Of a DNA stretch of 64,000 nucleotides, positions 34,501 to 46,500 are shown one piece after another. Under the pieces are notes generated by a model, which did no database searches, was not told the DNA's origin, and saw only the letters and a list, made by a program, of their open reading frames with translations. The stretch comes from Triplophysa rosa (taxonomy: Eukaryota; Chordata; Actinopteri; Cypriniformes; Nemacheilidae): contig NC_079890.1 of the NCBI RefSeq assembly GCF_024868665.1, positions 8,957,081 through 9,021,080 on the forward strand. The letters run 5' to 3'. A program made the translations under genes and the position numbers. Positions within the stretch are counted from its first letter, which is position 1. Every line of letters begins with the position of its first letter.

Positions 34501-37500
34501 CCGGACATCCGGGGAGGAGCCCGGCATGCAATTTTCATTGGCCTTTTCTAAATACTCAGAAGATGATAGGTTCTCAAGACAAACCCCATTCTGTCGGTTC
34601 GACACAACGTCTCGTTCCCTCCATCAGGGAACCGAGGTTACATCCGTAACCAAGACGTTTTCAAATGAGAGAAAAATAGCAGATCTTGTGGTTGGAACCA
34701 CATGATTTAGCCATGAGACTAAATTAACAATATGGTGCAAGTTCAAAAAATTCAAACGTTTCATGCAAGACCATTTTCATTTATTTGTGAAATATTTCTT
34801 TCAACAAATTTGAGCTTGCAAGGTCTAGCACAGAGGTGGGCAAACTACGGCCCACAGGTGGTTTTTAAATGTTTTCAATAACATTGCGTTTCAGTTAGGA
34901 TTTTGGTGAAAATTACTAATTTGATGTAATACAGACAAAATCCACAAATGGCGCGAGTCTGCTATGCAGCATACTATAGTAAAAATGAAAAGAGAGGGAG
35001 ACATGCGCTATTGCGCTAGCTAGACGGACATGTTTAAATGCTGCGTTCGCGTCTCGTGTCTTTTGAAGTGTCTCGCGCTGAGGCGGGAATTTCTGTTATC
35101 AAAAGCGCATATCGAGACACTTGCCCTGAGCGCTGAGAAAGAGATACAGCTGTGACGTAGGGGTCTGCTGTTCTGCAATCGGTCACTATTGCTGAGAAAT
35201 GCTCTAAGAGAGACTGCTTTTACTTTCAATTCTTATAAATCCGATTTAGCTTAATGGCGGTGTGACACAGACTGTGAAATGGTTCCCGTCATAAGAGCTT
35301 GGTTCCAAAATGAGATAACTCCGTTTTAAAAAACAATCAAAAATCATGTATTTTTATTGTGCATTCCAATTATTATCAATCAAAGTGCAGTTGTTTTTTT
35401 ATTTAAGCCATAATAACTCAAAAAACACAATAAAAACTTGATAACACAATAAAAAACATGATTTTTGAATTTTTTTAAAAACAGAGTTTTAAGTTTACCC
35501 TTTTGGTTCAGCCCTCCACTACAGTCCCATTTCTCATGTGGCCCCTTGGGATTAATTGCATGCCCCTGAATTAGAGGAATATTTGAAAATGTCAAGAATA
35601 AAAAATTATGTATACTGTAAATTATTCTAATAATGTGTCTTAAATGACAAATTGCGCAAATGTTTTGCCATTTTAATCAATATAAAAGTATTAATAAAAC
35701 ACAGGGTAGAAGGAATTGCATGTACATACTCTACAGTATTTATCAAATTTCAGTTTGGAATAAATAAAAAAAGATTGAATTTAATGTGCGACTAATATGC
35801 GGCCCTTAACAAGGATTCGAAAACATGATGTGGCCCTCGAGGTAAAAAGTTTGCCCACCCCTGGTCTAGCACATACTAGGCATCTATATCTTAGAGAATG
35901 TAATGTTTTGTGCCTGTGTCGCCCATAAACATGTCTATAGGTGTATGTGTATCAGTGTTCTGTGTTCTTCACAGCGTGTGAGTTATTTACCCAGAGAACC
36001 TTCAGAGGGTTCTGTTCCATTCCTCCTGTACTCTGTTGTGTTTAGTAAGGCCTGCTTCAGAGTGTTCACCCATTCCTCCATCTCTGCCTCGCTGTCCGCC
36101 GCCAGATAGTGACTGTAGCGCTCTTCCATCTTTAGCTCAAAGGCGTTGCGCCGCATCTTAGGACACTGCAAGAAAAGTGCTGTGTCAGTCAGTGGAGAAA
36201 CGTAATGATGTCTTTTAGGAGCTGTTTTGCGATTGGGTTGTAATAATATTGGATGAGTTGTAGTCACAATTTATATTTAATGCATGCAAACAATAGCATG
36301 TGTTCCATGGATGGCAGATAGAATGACATTGGGGCAAATCACAAGAGAGAAAAAAAATTGTTTTAACCGTCGTCGTTAAGACACTTTATAATGTCAGTTA
36401 GAGTTTCATGTACTGTATTATTTTTTATAGCTGAAAGGATATTGTAATTGACTTAACATGCTAGGGCAGAATACCAAATAGGCATTGACGTTTTACTGTA
36501 ACTGCTATAGCCTTTAAATGCAAGACATTTATGAAAAACTTAATTCAGTAAAAAAGTCTGTATATTGGATATTGACAAATTCAGAGCATGTACCGGAATC
36601 ACATTTATGCAGGAGTCCAGATAGATAGAGCCTTTCGATTCTTTGTAGTTTTTCTCATCTTTGTATGAATTCAGTATATAGGAGCCGTCAGGAAGCTGAG
36701 ACAGGTAGAAATATCTCCTTTTAAACACCTGAAAGAAAAAACATTGCACTATGTGTTATACACAGGCAGAAATTTTAATTTTCTGTCCATACTGTCATAC
36801 AGTCATACCAAGTTCACCCTTCATATTTACAGTTAAAATCCAAACTCAGCAGCATTTCAACTGGTGTCACTATTAGATTAGTTCATATGAAAGCAGAGAT
36901 TATTACAATCTCAGACTAATTCACATAAATATTGTATTCTGATGCATTTCCGAGATGGAATGGAATTTTAAACAGAATTTCGAATGAGAAATAGTGGGCG
37001 TGGCTTGTTTTTTTCACTGAAAATGGACTCTGTGCATAAGCATAGTGACGAACTTCCGATGTTGTCAGAGGTCGGGATATCAGTTTCTGGTTTAATTTCT
37101 AAAACGACTTTACATACCTAAACAACGACTGGGGAAAGCCACATCTCTGTCAAAACGTAACGTTACTCGTAATAAACACTAGCCACTGTCAAAAAAAAAA
37201 AAACAAGCTCTGTCATGATCCTGTCCTCCTAGTAGCTGTGTCTCTTGTTCTGGCTGACGGGATCATGATAGTCCATGGCTGAAACCGAAATGGCATACTC
37301 AATGAGTAGGTACTCAATTTCAGTAAGTACCTACAGTACTTAACAAGGGCTAAATGGGTACGTACTGTTTTGCCTGAATGGGTGTAGTATGAATGCGATC
37401 GGCCGTTGTACGCCATATTGACGTGATCATGTGACGTAAATCTTCTTCTGTTCCTTTTCAATGGAGGGTGGCTGGCAACTTACGTTTGAGGTGCATATCC

Positions 37501-40500
37501 GCCACCTACTGATTTGCCATGTGATGTAATGACAAGCGCAACAACTTAAGTTATGATAAACAGGTTGCATTAACACCATAACATAGGTTTTGTACAAGTA
37601 AACAACACATGAAACAAAGCTTTCAATTTTCTTCAAGTACAGCACATTCAGAGCTTTTTATTTTCATGTATTTTCATTTTTACCTTGTAGGGCTATATGC
37701 TTTTGATAAAAGTAAACAATTAAAAGGAATACAACTGCTTGTGATTTTGCGACGCGTTTTCTCAGTTAAATTTCAGCAATAACAGGCCCATCCACACTTC
37801 CCATTGTGAAGAATGATTATGGCAATGGAATGTTCTTTTTGTAACAGAAACATGCTGTAAACTGCTGCAAATTATTCTTTTGTCTGTATTCTGCCTATTG
37901 GTTAATGTCTCTCACGTAGATACGTTGCTCCAATATGCATTCTATTGTAGTATTAAGAACAACCTGAGTAAATCTCTTCTGTGGTGTTTTTATGTGCCAA
38001 GTATGTTTTTACATGGATGTTATCCAAATGTTATCCGACCATGCTCTCGTTTAACTTTCACTTTCTCCTCATCTGTTCTTTTCTTTCCTTGTCCATAAAA
38101 CTTCACCATTTTTACACGTCTCTTCATTTTTCGTTTGGATAAATAATTAATTAATTTGATCAATTAATTGGTTTAGGGCTTATTTGTGTTTTGTTATTAT
38201 TCGTTTATGAAAGGTGATTAGAAAGTTGAATTGTGCCAAAGTTTATCCGTTAAAACAACCTGATTAAAATGATCCTGTGAATAATTATCATGTATTTTGT
38301 TATATCTGCGAGTTAAAAAAAATGTAAGCAATATATAATATTGTAAAGGGCAAATATACATATAAAACACAAACGTAAATAAACTGCTGAAAATACAGTA
38401 AGATCAATATACTGTATATCCTGTCATGATACACAAGGTAAGTTGACTCAATTGCAGGGAAAAATGTAAGCATTTATTAAGACACACGCCAAGACCACAG
38501 AACGTTTGGCTACGAGATAGTCTTTAGTCCAAGAGATACAGTCAATGAGAAAACGACACACAGTTCGTTAAAGCCTCAGAGATTCCTTAGGCGCAAACAT
38601 AGGCAATAGTTCGTAGATGTCCCAGGAATTCCAGTGAGGCACGAGCGGCGCCGCAGAGATAGTTGACCACCACAGGAGAGGCGTAAGGGCTGGTGAAACT
38701 CTTGGGACGAGAGAGTAGGTGCCCAGCCGAAGGATGGCTGAGGGCAAACGTCTGCGGATAGGTGAGGTGTCAGCGGGTGGAGAGTGAAGCAAGCCGGGAC
38801 GCCAACGGGAACTGGAAAAAGTAGAGAGATAAAACAGGACCAAACAACTGGAGACAGCAAGGACAAGAACAAAGCTAAGACACTAGGTAATAATAGACTC
38901 TTAAGAAAACTACCTAACAGGACAAGGATTGCATAAAGCACTAGAAAATAAAGCCGCTATGGTAGAGCTTACTGATCAGAGTGTTTACACTGAAACGGTC
39001 CGACACAAGACAGGAGGACAAGAGGGACTAAATAGGAAAACCTAATGAGCCACAGGTGGTGGGGAATTAGAGAAAGCGATGATAATGATGATCGGAAACA
39101 TCTACAGGTGAACAGGGTGAAGAGGTGATGAGAAACCGGTGAGGGAAAAGCCTAACAGGGAGACACGAAGGTGGGGTAAATAACGCAGACAGTAAACAAA
39201 CAGACATAGTGACAGGAAGAGAACCCACGTGACCGGGATCACAACATTACCCTCCCCCCCACCGGCGCCCACCGGGCGCTAGGGAGGGGGCTCACCTCGT
39301 CTCCGGTGGAAGTCCACGATCAACGACCTATCCAAGATGTCGCGAGATGGCACCCAACACCTCTCCTCTGTACCATAACCTTCCCAGTCCACCAAGTATT
39401 GAAAACCCCTGCCACGGCGGCGTACATCCACCAATCTCCTGACGGTGTATGCAGGAGAACTGTCCACCAAGCGAGGGGGAGGGGGAGTGGGATGGCTACT
39501 GGCAGGGTTGAGAGGGGAAGTGACAGCAGACTTAACCCTGGAAACATGGAAAACAGGGTGAACTCGACCAAGATTGGGGGGAAGTTTGAGCCGAACAGCC
39601 ACCGGATTCACCACCTTGGTGATGCGGTATGGCCCAATGAAACTGGGTGCTAGTTTACGAGAAGGCACCCTGAGAGGCAGGTCATTGGTGGAGAGCCATA
39701 CTCGTTGACCACACACGTAGGCTGGGGGAGAGGACCGGTGACGATCGGCCGCTGCCTTGGTCTTTTCTGAGGTTCGGGCCAGAACCTCTCTGGCTCTCGT
39801 CCAGGTGCGACGGCAACGCCGGACGAATGCCAGAGCTGAAGGAACCGCAGCATCGAGTTCCTGCGAGGGAAACAAGGGAGGTTGATAACCTAGCGAACAT
39901 TCGAATGGGGACATACCTGACGAAGAGACGGGTGAAGAGTTGTGGGCGTACTCGACCCACGAGAGCTGTTGGCTCCAGGAGCTGGGATTGTGGGACGTCA
40001 GACAGCGGAGTCTCCGTTCGAGATCCTGGTTGGCTCGCTCGCACTGCCCATTGGACTGGGGGTGAAAACCTGAAGACAGACTCACGGAGGCCCCGATCTG
40101 TCTGCAGAACTCTTTCCAGAACCGGGAGGTGAACTGAAAACCCCTATCGGACACGACGTCAACTGGGAGACCGTGGAGACGGTCACCAACAGTTGAGACA
40201 TCTCCCGGGCGGAGGGAGTTTGGGCAAGGGAACAAAATGGACCGCCTTGGAGAAGCGATCCACCACCGTGAGGACGACGGTGTTACCACCCGAAGGGGAA
40301 GGCCAGTAACAAAGTCCATAGCAATGTGTGACCATGGGCGGGAGGGGATGGGAAGAGGATGAAGTAGACCAGCCGGTGGGCAGTGGGACGGCTTACATTG
40401 AGCACACACTGGGCAAGCCAACACGAACTGTCTGACGTCGGCGGCGAAGGCAGGCCACCAAAACCTTTGCCGAACGGAAGCCAAGGTTCCCCGAACCCCT

Positions 40501-43500
40501 GGATGGCCCGCTAACCTGGACGAATGACACCACTGAAGGACGTCAGGACGCAGCGCAGCCAGCACAAACAACCTGCCCGTCGGACACTCTTCCGGCACTT
40601 GCACCTCACGACCGGCCTCTACCACTCGTCGCTCGAGCTCCCAGGTAATGGCCCCGACCACCATCCTCTTGGGGAGGATGGCATCGGCCGAAGGTTCCTC
40701 CCCAGGAGTCTCGAACATGCGAGAGAGCGCATCGGGCTTCACATTCTTCGACCCAGGCCGGTACAAGATGGTGAAGTTGAACCGGCCAAAGAAGAGTGCC
40801 CAGCGGGCCTGCCGCGAGCTCAACCTCTTGGCCGAACGGACATACTCCAGATTCTTATGATCCGTCCAGACCAAGAAGGGCTGCGCTGATCCCTCCAACC
40901 AGTGACGCCACTCTCCCAAGGCCAGACGAACCGCCAGAAACTCTCGATTACCGATATCGTAGTTCCGTTCAGCAGGACTGAGACGATGAGAGTAAAATGC
41001 ACAAGGGTGCACTTTACCATCACCGCCGGAACGCTGAGATAAGACCGCGCCTATCCCGACATCGTTAGCATCGACCTCAACAATAAATTGCCGTTCAGGA
41101 TCTGGAAGACAAGGCACAGGTGCAGAGACAAAACGGGACTTGAGGTTATCAAAGGCTACCTGCGCTTGAGGATTCCATTTGAACGGGACCTTGATGGAGG
41201 TCAATGCTGTGAGCGGCGCAGCCACCTGGCCGAAGCCCCGGATAAATCGCCGGTAGAAATTGGCGAAACCCAGGAACCGCTGTAAGGCCTTGCGAGAGTC
41301 GGGAGTGGACCATTCGGCGACGGCCTTAATCTTAGCAGGGTCTGGTTCAATACCCCTAGGAGAAATGACGTGGCCAAGGAACGAAACTGTATCGGCATGG
41401 AATTCGCATTTCTCCACCTTAACAAAGAGTTGATTCTCGAGTAGTCGCTGAAGAACCTCTCGAACGTTTCGAGTGTGTTCCTGGAGAGATGGGGAAAAAA
41501 TAAGAATGTCGTCCAGATACACAAAGACAAAGCGATTAAGCATGTCACCCAAAACATCATTAATAAGGCCCTGGAAGATTGCTCAAACCAAAAGGGAGTA
41601 CCAAATACTCGTAATGTCCTGAAGGTGTATTAAATGCCGTCTTCCACTCGTCCCCTTCGCGAATGCGGACCAGGTGATAAGCGTTACGAAGGTCTAGTTT
41701 AGTAAAGACCCGAGCTCCCTGTAACAGTTCAAAGGCAGAAGACATGAGAGGTAAGGGGTATTTATTCTTGACCGTAATCTCATTCAAACCTCGATAATCT
41801 ATACAGGGCCGCAGGGAGCCATCCTTCTTTTGTACAAAAAAGAAACCCGCACCGGCCGGCGAAGAGGAATGGCGGATGAGCCCAGCTTGCAGGGATTCAT
41901 TAATATACTTGTCCATGGCCTCTCTCTCAGGGGCAGAAAGGGAAAATAGTCGACCCCGGGGCGGAGAAGTGCCTGGGAGGAGGTCAATGGCACAGTCGTA
42001 GGGGCGATGCTGAGGAAGGGAGGTGGCTCGCGACCTGCTGAACACGGACCGAAGATCATGGTACTCCTCTGGGACCCCGGCCAAATCGGTAGCCTCAACC
42101 TGAAACACAGGGGACACAGAGACAGGAGAAGGAGCAGGACCAAGACATGACACAAGACAAGAAGAACTCCAAGCTAAAACAGAATTAGTGACCCAATCCA
42201 CCTGAGGATTATGCTGAGACAACCAAGGATGCCCTAATATGATGGGAGTATTGGGGGAATCGAGGATGTACAGCTTTAATCGCTCACAATGGTTACCAGA
42301 AAGAAAAAGGCTTACGTGAGGAGTGACGTGAGTGATGGAGGTGAAAGGCTGCCCCGCTAGCGTCCAGACTGAGATGGAATCCAAGAAGGCTTGGCCAGTA
42401 TGAGAGACTCCATTGAAGGTCAGTCGAAACGGCAGCTGGGTGCGGGAAGATTGAAGGGATGCAGAGATGGCGCCCACTCGAACTTCCCGTACTACGGGTG
42501 GGCGCGAGCTTTTAACGGACAATGCAATGCTTGATGATCGGGCTTGCCACAGTAGAAGCATAACCCCAGGTACAGGCGTTCTTGCTTCTGAACTGGAGAG
42601 AAATGTGAACGACCCAGCTGCATAGGTTCAGCCTCTGATGGAGCACTGCCCAAGATGCGGGAAGTGTTGGCATCCCGGACCCGCCAAGATGAAGGTGAAG
42701 GACGTCGGCGGCGGGCATTAAAATGACTCTCCACCCTAAGACACATGTTGGTGAGACCCTCCAAGTCTCGAGGAGGATCCAGGGTAGCGATCTCATCTGA
42801 AATGGCGTTGTTGAGCCCATCTAGAAAACGTGACCGTAACGCCCCCTCGTTCCAGTCGCACGCAGCCGCCAATGTTTGAAACTGAATAGAATACTCCGTA
42901 ATAGACTTCCTTCCTTGAGAGAGACGTGAAAGTTGAGCAGCCGCTTCATCTCCTCGAGCCGATCGATCAAAAAGGCTCGTCATCTCGGCACGGAAAGCCC
43001 CGAAGGACCGACAACAGGGAGCGCGAGCCTCCCAAACGGCCACGCCCCACTCGCGTGCTTGTCCAGTGAGCAAAGTCAGCACATACGCCACCCTTGCCTC
43101 CTTGGTGGCATAGCGGCGAGGCTGGAGCGAGAATACTAGGGCACACTGCGACAGAAATGCTCGACATGAACTAGAATTGCCATCATAGAGTGGCGGGTTG
43201 TTGGCGTGTGGTTCCGGCTCGAGGGAGAGACCGCGAGAGGTGGAGGGAGTGAGAATCTGTGGGCTGGCGGCCGCGCGGCGTAGATCAGTAACCTGGAGAA
43301 GCAGCTCCGCCACCTGGGCGTTGAGTACCTCGACGTCCTGTGTGGCGGCATTCAGAAGAGAGGCCTGGTGCCCTAACATGGCGCCTTGCTGCTGTAACGC
43401 CATTCTCAATGGATCCGTCCCTGCTGAGTCTTGTAGATGGTCGGACCGTTCTGTCATGATACACAAGGTAAGTTGACTCAATTGCAGGGAAAAATGTAAG

Positions 43501-46500
43501 CATTTATTAAGACACACTCCAAGACCACAGAACGTTTGGCTACGAGATAGTCTTTAGTCCAAGAGATACAGTCAATGAGAAAACGACACACAGTTCGTTA
43601 AAGCCTCAGAGATTCCTTAGGCGCAAACATAGGCAATAGTTCGTAGATGTCCCAGGAATTCCAGTGAGGCACGAGCGGCGCCGCAGAGATAGTTGACCAC
43701 CACAGGAGAGGCGTAAGGGCTGGTGAAACTCTTGGGACGAGAGAGTAGGTGCCCAGCCGAAGGATGACTCAGAACCTCGGAAGAGGCTCCGCCTGAGGGC
43801 AAACGTCTGCGGATAGGTGAGGTGTCAGCGGGTGGAGAGTGAAGCAAGCCAGGACGCCAACGGGAACTGGAAAAAGTAGAGAGATAAAACAGGACCAAAC
43901 AACTGGAGAGAGCACGGACAAGAATAAAGCTAAGACACTAGGTAATAATAGACTCTTAAGAAAACTACCTAACAGGACAAGGATTGCATAAAGCACTAGA
44001 AAATAAAGCCGCTATGGCAGAGCTTACTGAGCAGAGTGTTTACACTGAAACGGTCCGACACAAGACAGGAGGTCAAGAGGGACTAAATAGGAAAACCTAA
44101 CGAGCCACAGGTGGCTGGGAATTAGAGAAAGCGATGATAATGATGGTCGGAAACATCTACAGGTGAAGAGGTGATGAGAAACCGGTGAGGGAAAAGCCTA
44201 ACAGGGAGACACGAAGGTGGGGTAAATAACGCAGACAGTAAACAAACAGACATAGTGACAGGAAGAGAACCCACGTGACCGGGATCACAACAATATCCGC
44301 CGCTGAGTACTTCTAAATCTGGGCGTAACCAGTAAGCCAGGGCTAGTAAACTGGCGGCCCGTTGGCCAAATGCGGCCCGTCAATCATCTTTACCTGGCCC
44401 GCCTTAACATTTCAAATAAGTGGAGAGACTTTAAGAACGGTGTGCTTTAAATGCACGTCCTCCTGAGACGCCACATCAAGTCCAAAACGCTGCTACATTC
44501 AAAACGAAAGTAATTCCCGCGGCTCATAATTTACCTCTTATAAAGCGGTTTGATCGGTCAGTCCAAGAAACTTAATGTTATTTACAACGTTATAATCAGC
44601 AATGCATTGCACAGCCACAGGCAATCGGTTTGCGCACGCGATAGGTCGTGTTCTAAAACGAGTTTTGTGCCCTTGAAAGTAGGCTAACTGGAGGAAGGGT
44701 ACACCACATGAACGGTTGTCTCAGTTAAGGGGGAAACGGTGTTGTTTTTATTACTGCATTCATTATGTATAACGGCTATATTTATGAAAAACAGCTGTTC
44801 ATCTCCCCCCATAACTCGCACTATACAAAGGCTCTGACCTATAAGTGCGTGGGGCACATGAATACGATTGGAATTCACCCGAAGATGTGATAATAGCGTT
44901 CAGTTTCTTGCACAGATCAATTGACTCGCTTTATAAGACGTGAATTTAACGTTACAAGGGGCAGGGATTACTTTTGTGTTGAATGTATTTGCGTTTTTTA
45001 CTTTTATTGATTTAACTTTAATTCAACCAAATATCTTCATAAATATCTTCTTGAAAAAAACAATGCCACCCACATCTCGATGTACTGGAGGACTGTGGGT
45101 GAGAAAATTAGTAGCAATTTTTGGGTAAAGTAACGCATTAAGGAATATAAAATACAATTAAAAAGACAATATCCCTTTTAATTTAATATCATGAAAAGGC
45201 ACAAATACTGGATGCAATATTTGTGTGCATGTTTTAATCATGGCCTATAAGTAACAGCAACAAAAACAGTATAAAAGGAACAAAACACAATAAATAACAG
45301 AAAAACAAAACAACAGAAGAAATTAGAATATGGTAAAAAACTGGCCCGCATCCTATTTATACTTTTGGAATCTGGCCCTCAAAGAAAAGTAGTTGAAGAC
45401 CCCTGCAGTAAGCCATCCGGGAATTTCTCGCCTACTCTTTTATGAATACTGACGATTCGGACATACTACTCTGTTCAAGTACTGTTTTCTTCTACTATAT
45501 AGTAGGTAAGTAGGCGTATTCGGACGCAACATTAGTATACGCACGTCCAAATCTCGCGATAAATAGTCCACCACCAGGGTATTTCTCGCCTACTGTTTTG
45601 TGAATACTGACGATTCGCCTGTTGCTCTCGTTATGCCTCTTTTGTTCCTCTCCCATTTAATGCCCTTGTGTTTGCTGTCCTGTGATGGATCGTTTGTCTT
45701 CATCCCATCTTGTCCTGTTGCCCCTGGACTGTCTTTAACAAAATAAAACTTGATCAAAACTTGACTTAAAGTAAATTATTCTTGTTTTCCCCCTCGAGGG
45801 ATTTTGAGTTATGTTTTGTCTATGTCAAATATTTTTATTTTTTTGTTGAGAGTAGGGTTGTCACGGTACCATAAACAAGTCTTACGATACTATACCAGCT
45901 GAAGTATCTCGATACCAAGTAGTATCACGATGCTGTGCCATATGATTCAAATCTATACAAAAAACACAGATTTAGATTAAACATTTTGTATTTACTATAG
46001 TAAACTGTATTATACTTTGCACTAGAATATGTTGTTGTATTAACTGTAGTAATTGGATGAATTGTAGCAAATACATTTACATTTAGTCATTTGTAAATAC
46101 TATAAATACTGTAGTATACTTAAATATTTACTATGATAAGACTCAAAAACACTAATATCTATGAGTTTTAGTAGTTTACTGTAGTAAATACTAAAGTACA
46201 CTAGATCATTTTTCACGTAGGAACTAATTCAAATGTTGGACAAATTTAATTGATACAGCAGTCTTTATAAAGGGAAATATTAGGCTTACTTTAAATGCAG
46301 AACTAAAACGGCCAGTAGGTGGCGTCAATTTTCCACTGAGTTAGTGAATCATTTAACCAACTCGTTCAAATCGCCAATTTGAATCATTAACTCATCCCAG
46401 ACATTCAAAACACACATTCATTTTGGAGATAAACACCGCAAAAAGGCAGATGTAAGTGTTCAAATAAATATTAATGCGCATATGCAACATTACCTACGAT

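Larger units (their letters stand above)
30592..34659 (+). mobile_element. DIRS-type tyrosine-recombinase retrotransposon with complete termini
   Basis: Both ends share a ~170-bp inverted repeat (for example GACGTTGTGTCGAACCGACA and GGATGTCCGGGTATAAGAGG). Near the right end, 34288-34395 is the internal complementary region: its first 52 nt are the exact reverse complement of the left tip and the next 59 nt, sharing AAC, that of the right tip. The shared trinucleotide GTT marks both element ends (30592-30594 and 34657-34659). There is no TSD, as expected for recombinase-mediated entry. The genes are reduced: most of gag and the recombinase N-terminal domain are deleted. Confidence 0.93.
38422..44292 (-). 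mobile_element. Ty3/Gypsy chromovirus-type LTR retrotransposon (Tf1/sushi-like)
   Basis: Two similar LTRs (38422-39246 and 43452-44292) flank gag and pol on the minus strand. Domain order is gag with a zinc knuckle, protease, reverse transcriptase, RNase H, integrase, chromodomain. ATATCC on both sides suggests a 5-6-bp TSD. By eye the LTRs differ by about a dozen substitutions plus 27-bp and 9-bp indels, so the insertion is fairly recent. Pol is broken (see there). Confidence 0.95.
37280..45545. mobile_element. Unclassified DNA-transposon-like repeat enclosing Gypsy and hAT elements
   Basis: Left part has TACTCAATGAGTAGGTACTC and right part CTACTATATAGTAGGTAAGT, a style seen in fish DNA transposons with TAGTA-rich ends. 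Boundaries are approximate and no TSD was fixed. The Gypsy element (38422-44292) and a hAT (44338-45405) lie inside. Confidence 0.4.
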
